64,000 nucleotides of DNA. Origin: Sarocladium kiliense. Lineage: Eukaryota > Ascomycota > Sordariomycetes > Hypocreales > Sarocladiaceae. The translations under genes and the position numbers were made by a program. The notes beneath the pieces are model-generated. The model searched no databases, was not told the origin of the DNA, and saw only the letters and a program-made list of their open reading frames with translations. Positions 1-11,009 of this stretch are shown here, piece by piece. How positions within the stretch are numbered: the first letter of the stretch is position 1; each line of letters opens with the position of its first letter. The stretch spans positions 1,612,001 through 1,676,000 of the forward strand of contig JAUZTG010000048.1 of the NCBI GenBank assembly GCA_030734395.1, given 5' to 3'.

Positions 1-525
1 GGGGCCAGGAGGACACAGAGTCCATCGACTCAGACTTCCCCCCGACCCACGGCGACTTTCCCCCATCCACACCCTCTGCTAGCCAAGGTCTTCCTGAAAG
101 GAGTACCAGCGTCCCTTCGCATAAGAAGCTTCCAAGTGGAAATTCCATTACGAACAAGATCTTTGGCCCTATTCGGCATGCAGTGCAAGGTGTGGTAGAC
201 GTCGACCCAGAGCGGACGCGACGTGATACAATCGGCAAAACAAGGGAGTCAATTGGTCAGCTGGAGCAGGCACAGGTTGTTTCTGAGCGCGATGTCCAGG
301 ATGCAAGTGCAAGTATTCTGAAGGATCTCAAACGCTTCCAACATGATAAGGAGGATGACCTGCGGCGGTACATGGTAAGCTCTCCGTTCAAGACTTCTTC
401 CGATGCAACGCTTGCTGACATCTATGAAGATCGCATATGCCAAGGCACAAATCGAGTGGGCCAAGAAGAGCAAGCAGCAATGGGAGGAAGCCCGCGCAGA
501 GGTTGACAAGATAGAGGAGAGATAG
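1..525 (+). CDS. SNX41: Sorting nexin Snx41/Atg20 family, C-terminal end (5' end outside window)
   Basis: Partial gene: the window opens inside its reading frame (codons from base 3). Exons are 3-374 and 430-525; the 55-bp intron at 375-429 starts GTAAGC and ends AAG. The visible end is a Ser/Pro-rich linker, then the helical end of a BAR domain with VDVDPERTRRDTIGKTRES, VVSERDVQDASASILKDLKR and, after splicing, IEWAKKSKQQWEEARAEVDK, stopping at TAG 523-525. These blocks match my memory of the Snx41/Atg20 PX-BAR sorting nexins, which bind PI3P on endosomes, recycle SNAREs and help selective autophagy. The PX domain would lie upstream and cannot be seen, so Snx41 versus Atg20 rests on this tail only. 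In many filamentous fungi one protein does both jobs. Confidence 0.8.
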
Positions 526-935
526 TCTCCAGAAAGTATTGGAAAAGAGAGACTGTGGTTCAGCTCCGGCCGTGGGTGGTTTAATGTCATGTTTTAGACG
601 TTGAGCGTTTGCTATTAGGGTCTTCATTCGGATTGACTTGCCTGCTTCTTTGATTAACAAAAGCTCCTAGACAATCTACCATGAGTCAAGAGCGTCACTC
701 TGGAGATGTAAGTCATATGTCACGACGATGAGTCGCGGGAGCCATCGTAATCGACCACCACAGTGCGTTGATGTGCTGTGCGGTAGAGCAGTAGTAGTTG
801 CGAACATGGTCGTCGTGCGTGATTCATCTTATCATGTTCACCTAGTGACAATACTCTTCTAAAGCATATTATTCGAGACTCTCTGGGATAGACATGTGCG
901 CAAGCATTACTGCTCACCCCAAACTGAAATCCTAG
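526..935. other. Intergenic region between convergent genes
   Basis: 410 bp between the stop of the sorting nexin (+) and the stop of the hydrolase (-). It should hold two 3' UTRs. The short open frames here have no recognisable product and no coding-like composition. Confidence 0.6.
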
Positions 936-2339
936 TTAAGAGGAGGACCTCTTCTGCAAGATATCCTCAAACCAGTCGAGCGCGATCTGATTCAGGAGTG
1001 AACTCGCTCCGACAGAGCAATGCTCACCGGCCCCAGCCGCAGCTTCGAAGAAGTGATACGTAGCCTTGGACTTCAATGCCTTGCTGAGCTCCTTGGCTTG
1101 GCCGGGGAAGAACCCATCGTTCTCGGCGTCGCCAACAAATACCGGCGCTTGAATCCTGTCACTGACACCGGTTAGGTTATAGAGGTGCGCTCTCTTGGCA
1201 AACTCGAAGGGGCTTTTGACGTTGAAAGACCACATTCCCTGCTCCAGCGACCATCGTACTGCCGTGGGGGTTGACTTGCTGGCGAGGGCTTCCTCAATGA
1301 TCTGGTTGAAAGCTGTTTCGTTGCCTGAGTCATACAGCTTCTTGACAGCTTCTGGGAAACTACGCAAGATCACCTTGCCGAAGTCATAGACGCCGTCCAC
1401 AGCCAGGACAGCGGCCAAACGGTGCTCGTATGCCGCGGCTCGTGGGGCTAAGTAACCACCAAAAGAGTAGCCCCAGAGTCCGATCTTCTTAGGATCGACT
1501 TCAGGTCTGGTCAGGGCGAAGTCCACAACTGGGGTAATCACCTTCTCCCAGTCAGGGATAAAGCCCCGATCTTGGTATCTGCGGACGGAAGGCTGACCCG
1601 GCCCTTCGTAGGTGATGACGTTGATGCCGCGTAGTAGAGCGGCTGCACCAGCGACATGATACATCTCCTCCTGAGCGCCATCGTAGCCGTTGCCAAGAAT
1701 GATGGTAGGTTGCGGCCCAGGCTTGCCACTGCCGAAGAATATTGCAGGGATGGAGAAGTTGTCATCTGTGGCATTCAACACCACTCGCTGGCCGGGAACA
1801 GGGAGCAACGCCATGGCTGAGTCGAAAGCATCCAACTGCTTCTCCCACAAGCTGTTGATCCTTGGATCGCTCCAATTTCCATGGAGAAAGAAGTCTGCGG
1901 AGCGATAATATGTCGACGCTTTGAAGAACATGTTCCTAGCTGAGACTGGGTGCTTCACCTTGTCAATGGACTTGGCTCTCTTGTGAACACGGATCGCCAG
2001 ATCGTTGAAAGCCGAAAAGAAGCTCTCAAAATCATGAGCCTGGATCTTTTGGGCAGCGACAAGGACCTCTCCGAGGTCGCCGCCTTCGGCTGTGGCTGTG
2101 GCCATAGCTCGTAGGATTTCATAGTGAAACTCCGGATCTTTGCTCAGTTGGTACATTGAGTCTGGAGGGGGGCTGCCGGAGCTGCCTCTATTCGAGAGAA
2201 TAGTCAAAGGCTTCCCTGGGAGGGCGAAGGCCTAAGAATACAGCATTAGCACACGCTTTGGGAAGAAGATGCGCGAAGAGGAGTCTACCTCGTAGAAGCC
2301 AATGCAGCCCAGTAGAGGAGCAAGCGATGAGATCTTCAT
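936..2339 (-). CDS. Secreted alpha/beta hydrolase, Ayg1/DHPON-hydrolase-like
   Basis: Two exons on the minus strand: 2339-2289 and 2231-936, giving 448 aa. The first exon supplies an ATG and 17 codons; the 57-bp intron runs from GTAGAC to TTCTTAG. Splicing creates MKISSLAPLLGCIGFYEAFA, a signal peptide with an A-F-A cleavage site, which the long exon alone lacks. The fold is visible: GYSFGG nucleophile elbow (Ser about 273), acid in GDAENDG (about 384-388) and His in GAGEHCS (about 420), plus the family block VITYEGPGQPSVRR. The family (DUF1100) includes fungal Ayg1, which shortens a polyketide in melanin synthesis, and bacterial 2,6-dihydroxypseudooxynicotine hydrolase; both cleave C-C bonds. 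No polyketide synthase lies nearby, so the substrate is unknown. A TATAAAAG box sits about 120 bp upstream of the start. Confidence 0.85.
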
Positions 2340-3093
2340 GATGATGGCTCAGAAGAGACAAATGTGGAATCACCGAGGGAATTGAGCAAGTCAAGAATGT
2401 ATTAGGAAGAGGAGGTGGTAGTGATCTGTCAAGAATGCAAGTAGGAGCAGCAGCTCGTCTTTTATAGATGGCATGGCTTCACATTGGTTCTGAGCTGCAT
2501 TTCCAGATTCCACTTACAAAGTCTCGCTTCAGGGCTGTGACGGCGTAGTTCCAAGACAACTTCATAGTCTCGTTCAAGTGTCGTTTAAACGGAAACGGTA
2601 ATGCCTACGATCCCGTCTTTCAGTCGGCACTTGAAAGCCGAACGGCCCACTCATTTGCAGATGGTCGATCTACACTTTGCCTCTTGGGGATGAACGAGGT
2701 CAAAGAACAGTTGCTGGTGACATTTGGTTTAGTAGTGCTGACGGTTGGTCCTTCAGCTGGGCAACCTCGCATCGTTCCCGATTCGGCTAAACGAGATGAA
2801 GGGTGTGCGAGATCATCGCAAACCGTGTGTAAGTGGTGCAGATCAATAAGTTCGCGCGAAACTCGGAAATGATACATATGGTAGAACTTCCTTACCTGGA
2901 AGACCGAGAGATTAGTATAAGAAGTCTTGATCAGCCTCCAAGCCCCCAAGCGAGAGTAATCATCTCATCAAGGCGTATACAGTCTGCCATATACTTCAAC
3001 TATACAGCGTGTCCAAGACATCTCTTTGTTGCGACCTGCCACCATTTAAGACTCAAACTTGGGAGCTACAATTACTCCCACCTTCAAGCAGAA
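2340..3093. other. Divergent promoter region
   Basis: 754 bp between the starts of the hydrolase (-) and the unknown protein (+). The plus-strand reading frame stays open upstream of 3094 to about 2833, but has no family resemblance and looks like 5' leader. Apart from the TATA box at 2459-2466, nothing is recognisable. Confidence 0.5.
2459..2466 (-). promoter_or_regulatory. TATA box of the secreted hydrolase gene
   Basis: On the minus strand this reads TATAAAAG. It lies 120-127 bp upstream of the hydrolase ATG at 2339, a plausible distance for a TATA box when the 5' UTR is roughly 70-90 bp. A clear TATA fits an inducible secreted enzyme rather than a housekeeping gene. No transcript start was mapped. 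Confidence 0.5.
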
Positions 3094-4209
3094 ATGATTG
3101 CCGCCCCAGTCCGTACGCAATATGGGGGCTTTCCCATCGAGTCCGACCAGCCGACTGCCTACACGCCTTGCACCTCACCAAACAACCAAAGCCTGTGCCT
3201 CCCACCAACTGTGAGCCCGCGGATCGTCATCCCTCCACGGCGGCCAGGTAGCAAGGAGCGAGGCTTCATCCTAGCTTACCCTCCTGTTCTGGATACCTAC
3301 GGCATTTCCCAGCCCGCGTTTCTCCAATTCCTCCAAGGATGCAACAAAGCCGTCCAAGGGCACGCCGCACTTACAGCGGTGGGTGCCGTGGGCTTTGGCG
3401 TCGGTGTTGCCCCAGAGCCAATTTCGATGCTTGTGGGTGCAGCGGTTCAATTCGGGGCGTCTGCTCTGAACAAGAATGTGGCAACATGGAAGACCAACTC
3501 ATACATCGACAAGTGCAACAAAGAAATCTTCTTTCCCCGAGGGCTGATGTGCATCATCAGCATTCATGATCCCGAAGCGGCTGCTATGGGCATGAATCAG
3601 ACCATGGCATCCAATCAAATGGGAACGTTTGCTTCGCTTCCCTTTGGAGAAAGCTATGGGACCGACTCAAGAGTAACTCGGTCAAGAGGAAATGGTCTCA
3701 ATGCCATGGAGGAGGTTGCTCCTCTAGTATATCATGCCGATCCCGAGACCACATCTTCGCAAGAAGCTGGCGCTGCAGACAAAGCAAAAATGAGCCACCG
3801 AGTCAAGAATGTCTATGCGAACATCAATCACTACCTAGACAAGAGATCTCGTGCAACATACGTAAGTCTCGCATTTCTGACCTGCATAGCAGCCTGACCT
3901 CCAATGCATACATCTACAGGCAAGAGAGTATCCGAACGATATCCTAGCGTCGATCCAACCTCCGGCCGAGTGTACAGCACGAAGCACCTTCTTTGATCGG
4001 CCTCGTCCTTATCATCAAAATCGGTCGATGAAGTACCAAGGTGATGGCAATGACCGTGATCAGCGCGGTGAACCTGAGCGAAAAATTAAAAAGGTAATGG
4101 TGAACATGACGGAAGCACCTTAATCCTTGCTGAGACACCCAATGCTAACAGATACTAGGATATTCTCTTTTTGACCATAATCCAAGCTCCTGACCACAGC
4201 CAGTTCTAG
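3094..4209 (+). CDS. Conserved fungal protein of unknown function
   Basis: Three exons, 3094-3861, 3920-4093 and 4159-4209, give 330 aa. Introns are 58 and 65 bp, the second with GCTAAC before ACTAG. I chose the ATG at 3094 (MIAAPVRTQYGGF) because upstream sequence in frame looks like leader. Layout: a Pro/Cys-containing N terminus; PGSKERGFILAYPPVLDTYG at 51-70; a glycine/alanine-rich hydrophobic stretch at about 91-124 followed by a basic-aromatic segment and FFPRGLMCIISIHDP; a variable polar tail; and a short last exon reading DILFLTIIQAPDHSQF. From memory, this matches a widespread Pezizomycotina family annotated only as hypothetical, with the same final 'ILYLTIVN.P' box. There is no signal peptide. 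The hydrophobic part could be a membrane hairpin or a packed helical bundle. If the second intron is retained, the protein ends at a TAA inside it. Confidence 0.75.
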
Positions 4210-4587
4210 ACGGCTTGCTGAGCGGCATCATTGTTTGGAGGGAGCATTTGAATTGCGGTCTTTGACTCGATCGTTGTATGCATTGCGGTCAGTAGCATCT
4301 AGTGGACAGCAGTATCTGCTTTGGCGTTGTAGCAAGGTCTTCTCATTATTCTAGTCGAAGTCGCGGATTACATTGCATATTATCCCTATCATGCTTGCGA
4401 AAGTCAATGTGCTGTGCTGGCCAGGTCACGTCAACACTAAATGCTGAGTCACCGCCGGACAGTGAATGCACTTGAAGTTGAACGGCGCCATCCGCACACA
4501 CCCATGTCTCGGGCGACCTCTCCTACTGGAAGAAATACAGTCATGTCGGACGAGAGCGCTGGATGACTGGGCGCAGTACATCGTGCA
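4210..4587. other. Intergenic region
   Basis: 378 bp between two plus-strand genes. It should hold the 3' UTR of the unknown protein and the promoter of the Zn2Cys6 regulator. No motif stands out. Confidence 0.5.
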
Positions 4588-5965
4588 ATGTCAACCAACT
4601 CGCCGACCTTTGTCGATGGCCTTGACCTCAGCGGAGTAATCCGGACAGGATCGACGAGACAATTCCACCGCAAGTCCCGCACTGGCTGCCAGAAATGCCG
4701 GTCCAGGAGAGTCAAAGTATGTTGAGTGCAATGGCCCATGAGTTGCCAAGAGTTTGTTTTCGCTCTATCTATTGACATGAAGTCCTTGGTGTAAGTGCGA
4801 TGAAGCCAAGCCTCGCTGTCGGAACTGCACGAGACTCCACGGTGACTGCGTCTATGACCGTGCAAGTCCCCATGCGGCTCAAGCAGCTCAAGCAGCACAT
4901 GCCCCAGCAAGTGAATTGGCCTCGACTCCGAGCACGACAGCTGAGGCGAACGAGGACGAGCCGGCCGAGTCGGCAGAGAGGCGGATGGCCGAGCTGGAGT
5001 TGATGCATTTCTACGTAACCGAAACCGGGCCTTCCATACCATTCGACAAGGAGACAGCACACGATCTCTACGTCAAGGCAATCCCGCGGATGGCGATCAA
5101 ATCACAGGCCTTACTCTACAGCCTCTTCGCCGTGACAGCCCTACATAAGTCGACGCTAGAAGGGATTGCACCCTCGACAATGACCCCGAATGGGAACAAG
5201 GCATGTAGCCTGCATGAGCAGTACAGCCGGCTCGCGTTTCAAAGCCACCGTCGAGAACTGACCCAGATCCACGCCGGCAACGTCGATCTTCTGTACATGA
5301 CAGCAAATCTCTTGCGGCTCATGGCGAGCTTCAATCTCTCCCAACGCACCTTGGAGCCGTACCGCCCACCGGTTGAGTGGCTGCGCATCACCAAGAGCCA
5401 CTACCACTTATACGCCACGGCATGGGAGATGGTGGGTGACGACGGGGATACACAGATATCCGCCATGACTCTGTCGACATTTCGCGAATGGGAAGCACGC
5501 AAGTCGTCAGGCGATGGCGACGATGGCTCAGTTGGTACGCAGTGCTTTAGTCACCTGTTGGAGCCCATGCCATCCAGTGCCAGGCGTTCGCGTCGCCAGG
5601 ACGCCAGCATTGACACCCCAGAGCTCTGGGACAATGCCACTAGAGAGGCATTCACGTCGACCACAAATTATATCGGCGAGATTTTCGAGTCCATCCAAGA
5701 GAAGGACAAGTTCCCGTTGATCGCAAGACGTCTCATCCTCTTTCCAGTCATGGTGGACGCGCACTTTGTCACCCTCGTGGAAGATGCGGATCCTCGAGCA
5801 CTGGTGGTGCTGGCTCACTACTTTGCTCTCCTCACGCCGTTGCGGAACTTCTGGTTCGTTGGCGACACGGGAACACGGGAGATCGTGGCTCTGGCGGGGT
5901 TTCTTTCTTCGCCTTGGGTCGAGTTGATGGAGTGGCCTCTGCAGGTGGTGAGGGATGGGCTTTGA
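4588..5965 (+). CDS. Zn2Cys6 fungal transcription factor
   Basis: Two exons, 4588-4716 and 4796-5965, give 432 aa. The 79-bp intron falls inside the zinc cluster, between RVK and the third cysteine, a common site in this family. The cluster has cysteines at 34, 37, 44, 51, 54 and 61 (C-X2-C-X6-C-X6-C-X2-C-X6-C), so all six ligands are present. Basic residues precede it (FHRKSRTG). After an acidic linker rich in Ala/Glu comes LELMHFYVTETG and a helical region typical of the shorter Upc2-like regulators, which are nuclear activators of sterol or other metabolic genes. The protein is short for a full fungal_trans middle domain, but the reading frame closes normally. No neighbouring cluster suggests a target. 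The name UPC2 is not justified. Confidence 0.85.
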
Positions 5966-6437
5966 ACAGGAGATGCTGTACAGGGTTATGAAGCTGGGTA
6001 TCCCAGCACTGGCTTCCTACCACAAGCAAGCAAGGTCAACATCGGGCTTGCTGTGTGGGTCAGGCCAACAGGTACCTCTCTTGCGCTAGACTCGTGATCT
6101 ACTTTGCAATAAGGGCAATCTTGCATATGTGCATGGGCGATTACGATCAATTGCCATAGATTTACTAAAACCTAAATCAGAGCCAGAGAATACGATTAAA
6201 ACATGTCAAGAAATATGAAGCAAAACCATGAAGTTTCCAGCTGTACTGCCCTGGAGGCCAAGGTACCATTTAGTGAGGCTTGACCCATACAAACCCAAAC
6301 CCACAGAGCTTGCGGCTACCTCCCGACAACGAAGGACAGGCGACAACGAAGACTGCGCAACCTTGCCTCACACACTCTCCGCCGTCAGGCTTCGCAAGTC
6401 ACTCTCGGTTGCGCAGAATACAATTGCTCCCGCGACC
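5966..6437. other. Intergenic region
   Basis: 472 bp between the regulator and the capping enzyme, both on the plus strand. The frame upstream of 6438 is open back to an ATG at 6228, but those residues do not resemble guanylyltransferase and are read as 5' leader. Confidence 0.5.
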
Positions 6438-7701
6438 ATGGCCGAACCATCGGGGCCCATCACCTCCATCGAGGAGCCGGGTGTCAAAGCCCAAGGCGAG
6501 CTCCTCCACGCCATGCGCAGAGAGGTCGCCGACCTCTTGGACAGGAGCTCGACAAACTTCCCGGGCGCGCAGCCTGTGAGCTTCGCGCGCCAACACCTGC
6601 AAGAGCTCATGAGAGAGGAGTAAGTCATATACAAGACCGAGCGCATGAGATCTAGGCATCTTCGCACTGCTGGGAGGTGTTTGCTGACCTGGCGACAGCT
6701 ACTTTGTCTGCGAGAAGTCGGACGGAATGCGATACCTGCTCTATGCGACACACGATGAAGCCGGCGCTGAGGCGCATTACTTGATCGATCGGAAGAACGA
6801 CTACTGGTTTATTGCAAACCGAAGCCTGCATCTACCACTTCCGAACGCACCTCAGGATTTCCACACAAAGACACTGGTCGATGGCGAGCTTGTCTGGGAC
6901 AGTTTGCCGAGTGGCGAGCGGGAGCCAAGATTCTTGATCTTCGATTGTCTGGTCATGGATGGCAACCGGCTCGTGGACAGGTCTCTGGACAAGCGGCTAG
7001 CATACATCAAGACGCGACTCTACGAGCCGTATGTGCAGCTATTCAAGGAATACCCCGAGGAGCGCAAATTCCAGCCGTTCCATGTCGAGATGAAGCCGTT
7101 TCAGTTCTCATATGGCATTCTGAAAATGTTCAAGGAAATTCTGCCAGCGCTCAAGCACGGGAACGACGGACTCATCTTCACGTGTCGAACCTCGCCCTAC
7201 AAGCATGGCACAGACCCTCATATCGTCAAGTGGAAGCCTCCGGAGGAGAACACAATCGACTTCAAACTCAAGCTGCATTTCCCGCTGGTCGAGCCAGATG
7301 ACACGGAAAAGGTTGATGGCGTTCTCGAACCATTTGTCGACTACGACAGCGTGCCTCGTGCGGAGCTACTCATCTGGCTGGGTAACAGTAGCAGAAACCC
7401 TGCGGAGCGATACAGATCGTTCCAGGATGCATACATTACCGAGGATGAGTGGGAGGAGCTCAAGGCTCTCGACGATCCTGTTAATGATCGGATCGTGGAG
7501 TGCAACATTGATGACCAAGGGCGGTGGAGGATCGTTCGCTTCAGAGATGACAAAGATGACGGCAATCACCAAACCACTGTGGACAGCGTCATGGAAAGTA
7601 TCCGTGACCGTGTGTCAGAGGAAGACCTGGTGGCCGCGGCGAACAGCATCAGAGACGCGTGGAAAGCACGCGCTGAGCCTGACAAGCGACGTCACAACTG
7701 A
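6438..7701 (+). CDS. CEG1: mRNA capping enzyme, guanylyltransferase subunit
   Basis: Exons 6438-6619 and 6699-7701 give 394 aa; the 79-bp intron starts GTAAGT. The enzyme transfers GMP from GTP to the 5'-diphosphate end of nascent Pol II transcripts through a lysyl-GMP intermediate. The superfamily motifs can be read in order: motif I EKSDGMR with the nucleophile at Lys67 (Lys70 in yeast Ceg1), motif III FLIFDCLVMDG, motif IIIa HVEMKPFQFSYG, motif IV DGLIFTCR, motif V HIVKWKPPEENTIDFKLKL, and a C-terminal OB fold ending WRIVRFRDDK. The start MAEPSGPI is 70 codons inside a longer open frame; it puts Lys67 at the usual distance. The RNA triphosphatase is a separate protein in fungi and is not in this window. 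Confidence 0.95.
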
Positions 7702-8234
7702 GGTTCAGAGACTTTGAAGTCTTCAGGTGGGGGTTTAGTATTTCCGGAGTTTTCTGATTTCTGGCCACATTGTAAGGAGGATCAGGGAAGTGGTCACGGC
7801 GTTCGGGAGCTGGCAGTCAAAGACCACCAGGTGAAAACTGGATGAGGGCGATGGTAGGAATAAAGTGCACACGGCGTTCCATTGGTTTATTCCAGATCAT
7901 GTGTATTACGTTATCTAGGCGCACAACTTTCGAAGAGACCAAGATTCAGATCATGGCAAAACCCTTTCTCGCCTTTGCTCACTCCTTCGTCCATGTTGAG
8001 TCGCACCGTCTGGAGGAAAGATGAGGAACGGGAGAACAAGCAGAAGAAACCAAAACGCCACTATTCCGATTGGTGATCGTATCATCCAGACAAAGGTTCC
8101 AAAGAAGATAGCCTGAGAGGGATGGCGCGTGCCATGACGCATTTGCTCCAAGAGAGTGAAAGATCCAAACGATCCTCAGTGTCCAGAGAAGAGCAACATG
8201 TCTTCAGGATACTGTCAATTAGGAGGCTGTGTGC
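7702..8234. other. Intergenic region between convergent genes
   Basis: 533 bp between the stop of CEG1 (+) and the stop of the GPI protein gene (-). Two 3' UTRs are expected. I see no gene in it. Confidence 0.6.
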
Positions 8235-9183
8235 TCAGAAGAGGCACATGATGGCGCCGATTGCAGCGACAGCAGCGAATACAATGCCGTGCGAGCCGCG
8301 CTGAGGCTCGGATGCTGCTCCAACGATGATGGGACTGTCCGAAGGGGTGGGCTGAGGGTCGCCACCGGGAGGATAGATGATGACAGTCGCATTGATGCCA
8401 CCAGGAGTAGTGGCGGGAGAGTGCTCTGTTACAACGACGAAGGATGTCGAAGTGACGGGCTCACCAGAGGTGACAGTAGACCACGTAGTTGTGGTAGTGA
8501 CAGGAGTCGCAGCGGGCGGAGGGGGGTAAGAGATGCCGTCCTTGCCCGATGCCTCCTCAATGGGTGTCTCGATGACGGTGACAGCCGCGCTGTTAGTCAG
8601 GGTCTTGACGATGGTCGAGACAGCGGTGTGGACCTCCGTGACGGTTGAATACTCGATGCTGTCGAAGGACGACTCGGGCTCAATGATGGTCTTAGCCTCT
8701 TGGGTCACCGTCACGAACTTGGTGATGATGGAAGCAGAGCACTCAGGTTCCTCTGAAGAGGTCTCGGTGACAATAGGTGTGCTGACGCTGTATAGTGTCC
8801 TATCGCAGAAACCGTCAGTATGAAGAACACCAAATGATAGGCGCAACGGCTAACATACGTGATCGGAATTGTCACAACACCATCAACGTCGGCATGGACG
8901 TGTTCCTCGCGCTGTTCGACACCACGCGCGTACTGGATGATGGGAAGGGCACCATTGATGCTCCCAACGACCTGAGCTTGGGCAGCAGCTGATGAGAGAC
9001 GTTAGTGGAGAGGGCGCTTGGGAAGTGATACTCCATTGAAGACTCACGAGTACCCATGCTGAGAATCAGAGCGCAGACTGTGGCGCCAACGCCGACCTGG
9101 AGGTGCTTGATGGATGACACTGAAGGAACGTCAAGGTCAACAGCGCCATTCAAGGAACACATGAGGTGTGTGGAAGACCTACT
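8235..9183 (-). CDS. GPI-anchored Ser/Thr-rich surface protein
   Basis: Four coding pieces on the minus strand: 9183 (one base), 9119-9048, 8988-8859 and 8799-8235, total 255 aa. The A of the start codon is the last base before a 63-bp intron (GTAGGT to TTCAG) and the TG opens the next exon. The result starts MSSIKHLQVGVGATVCALIL, a clean signal peptide ending near AAQAQ (residue 30). Other introns are 59 bp each. The mature part has a short N-terminal region (INGALPIIQYARG), then more than 150 residues rich in Thr, Ser, Val and Pro with TVT/TVE motifs suited to O-mannosylation. It ends in a hydrophobic tail (IVFAAVAAIGAIMCLF) with no basic residues after it, the pattern of a GPI attachment signal. 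It should be a cell-wall or plasma-membrane protein. No catalytic domain is visible. A further intron in the 5' leader is possible. Confidence 0.75.
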
Positions 9184-11009
9184 TGTAGACGGCTTCTTGG
9201 AGTTGAGGAATTGGAAGTGTCGAATTTCAAACTGTACAACAATGATCAGTATGGGGTTGACTCAACGATGCTGGACTCCCACTCACGGGTGGTGGTGAGT
9301 GATTGTTTCCAAGTGAACAATGGATCTGTTGAACGAGAGGAGATTTCAGAGATGGTTGAGCGAGTGTGAGGAGTGTTCCAAAGGGAGTGTGCGAGCAAAG
9401 CGTTGCAGAAGCGAGAGAGAGAGAGAGAGTGAAGTGCCGAGAAGAAAGACAGGAGCAGAAAGGGCAGATGTAGAAGTAGGAACGTGATGGGAGAAGAGGA
9501 AGGCCTTTTGTCAACAACGGGAGATCATTGTTATTTTGTTTGCGGATCACAAGACAGCCGGGAGAGGCACCTGTTTCTAGCAACAGCTGGCGGTCCGGCG
9601 GTTACAGCTGCAGGAGAGTGATTCACAGGCTAAGGAGATGAGGAGGATTTCCATCTGATTCTAGGATGGAGATGAGCAGTGGAGAGACGGACGGGTTGCC
9701 AGGTGCTGCAGTTCGGCTTCTTTCGGGAGGCTGCAGCTGGGACGGACGATGGCAGATGTGAGATACGATGCGGGAGCAGGGAAGTCGGGGCAAGCTGGTG
9801 CTCGGTTGAGCTTTAGCGATGCTGATCATGGTGTTTTGGCATCTGGGAGTCGAAGCCATCCATCCCTCTTGATGAGGAACAGCTTCCGACCTGGCCAGGC
9901 ATGATGGCCTAGAATGTAAGTTGTAATAAATCTGAATTTTCCCTCCGTCTTCGAAGGAACTTCCTCCTGCTTGTCGGTGGGAGCAGCTTCCGAAGATACG
10001 CAGCGAATGTGCCAACACAGTCAAGCGGACACTGTGACACTCAGCTCGGGTGGTTCAAGGAGCACGGCGCCCGGCCTACAGCCGTGTGCAATGTCAGTGT
10101 TCATCTTTGCAGCAAACGTGTGATGCGTGGAGCTTGCTCCTTGCACAACTCCAGCCATCTCCAGATTCGGCGGATTTGTAGAAGTACGAGATTCCTCGAG
10201 TGTCCAGAGTCACTACTGTCGAAGTTCGTGAGGGTCCAGTGATGCTGTGATGTCAAGTTATATACGACATGGCTTCGGGGTTCAATCTTGAGCTTTGTTG
10301 ATTCAGACTCGCGCATGCTTCCTTCGGTTTCTCACTGTTATATGATTGGTGCCATAATCTTCGATATCACGATCACGGCGGTATCAAGAGACTCGCGTCT
10401 GTGGTTGTAAGAAAGGAGGTGCCATCTATGGGCTCACACCATACCACATTCATGATGACTGCGAACCGATATCCGTGATCGACCACAGCCATCTATTTCC
10501 AGCCGAGGAGTAGATCAATACCATCGACGCCAGTGATGAAATGGATTCAAAAGGTCCAGGGTGACCAGTTCTGTCGCAGCGAAAGAGCTCGAGTGGACCT
10601 CAACATTTACGAAGTCACGGCAACCGCTAATTTGGCCGGCGAGGTACCTCTGCAATTCGCGTGCCGTGCCCACCGAAGCGCGTGTCGTCGCGTCGAGACT
10701 CGGACCCTTGCAACAGCCAGATGCACCACCTTTGTTACTACTGCTACCACCACCACCACATCATTGCATGGGCACCGCACCCCTCTCCCAAGCCAGTCTC
10801 CATCCATGTCCTGTCCACTACTCAATTATCGCCAATTTCCTCGGACAGCTTGAATTGCTGCGATTTTCAATCTCACCATCTCAGGCACCAACGCACCGTT
10901 CGGACGCGCTTACTCTCTGGCTTCCGCCACCTTTTAACGGCGCCCGCTTCGCGCCCGGAGAGACGTCCTCCACGTACTACACACCGCCCGTAACACCTCC
11001 GCGCGCACC
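9184..11009. other. Divergent promoter region
   Basis: 1.8 kb between the starts of the GPI protein (-) and PDS5 (+). On the minus strand the GPI 5' leader probably includes another intron, GTGAGT to TTGTACAG, at about 9285-9236. A GA dinucleotide run lies at about 9412-9430 (CT on the transcribed strand of the GPI gene). An inverted CCAAT box (ATTGG 10345-10349) is present. The open frames here lack coding-like composition. Confidence 0.5.

Noticed and set aside
8229..8648. Plus-strand open frame opposite the GPI protein
   Set aside because: It is the antisense shadow of Thr/Ser-rich codons.
9623..10024. 133-codon minus-strand frame upstream of the GPI gene
   Set aside because: No domain, start context or splice support; residue composition looks random.
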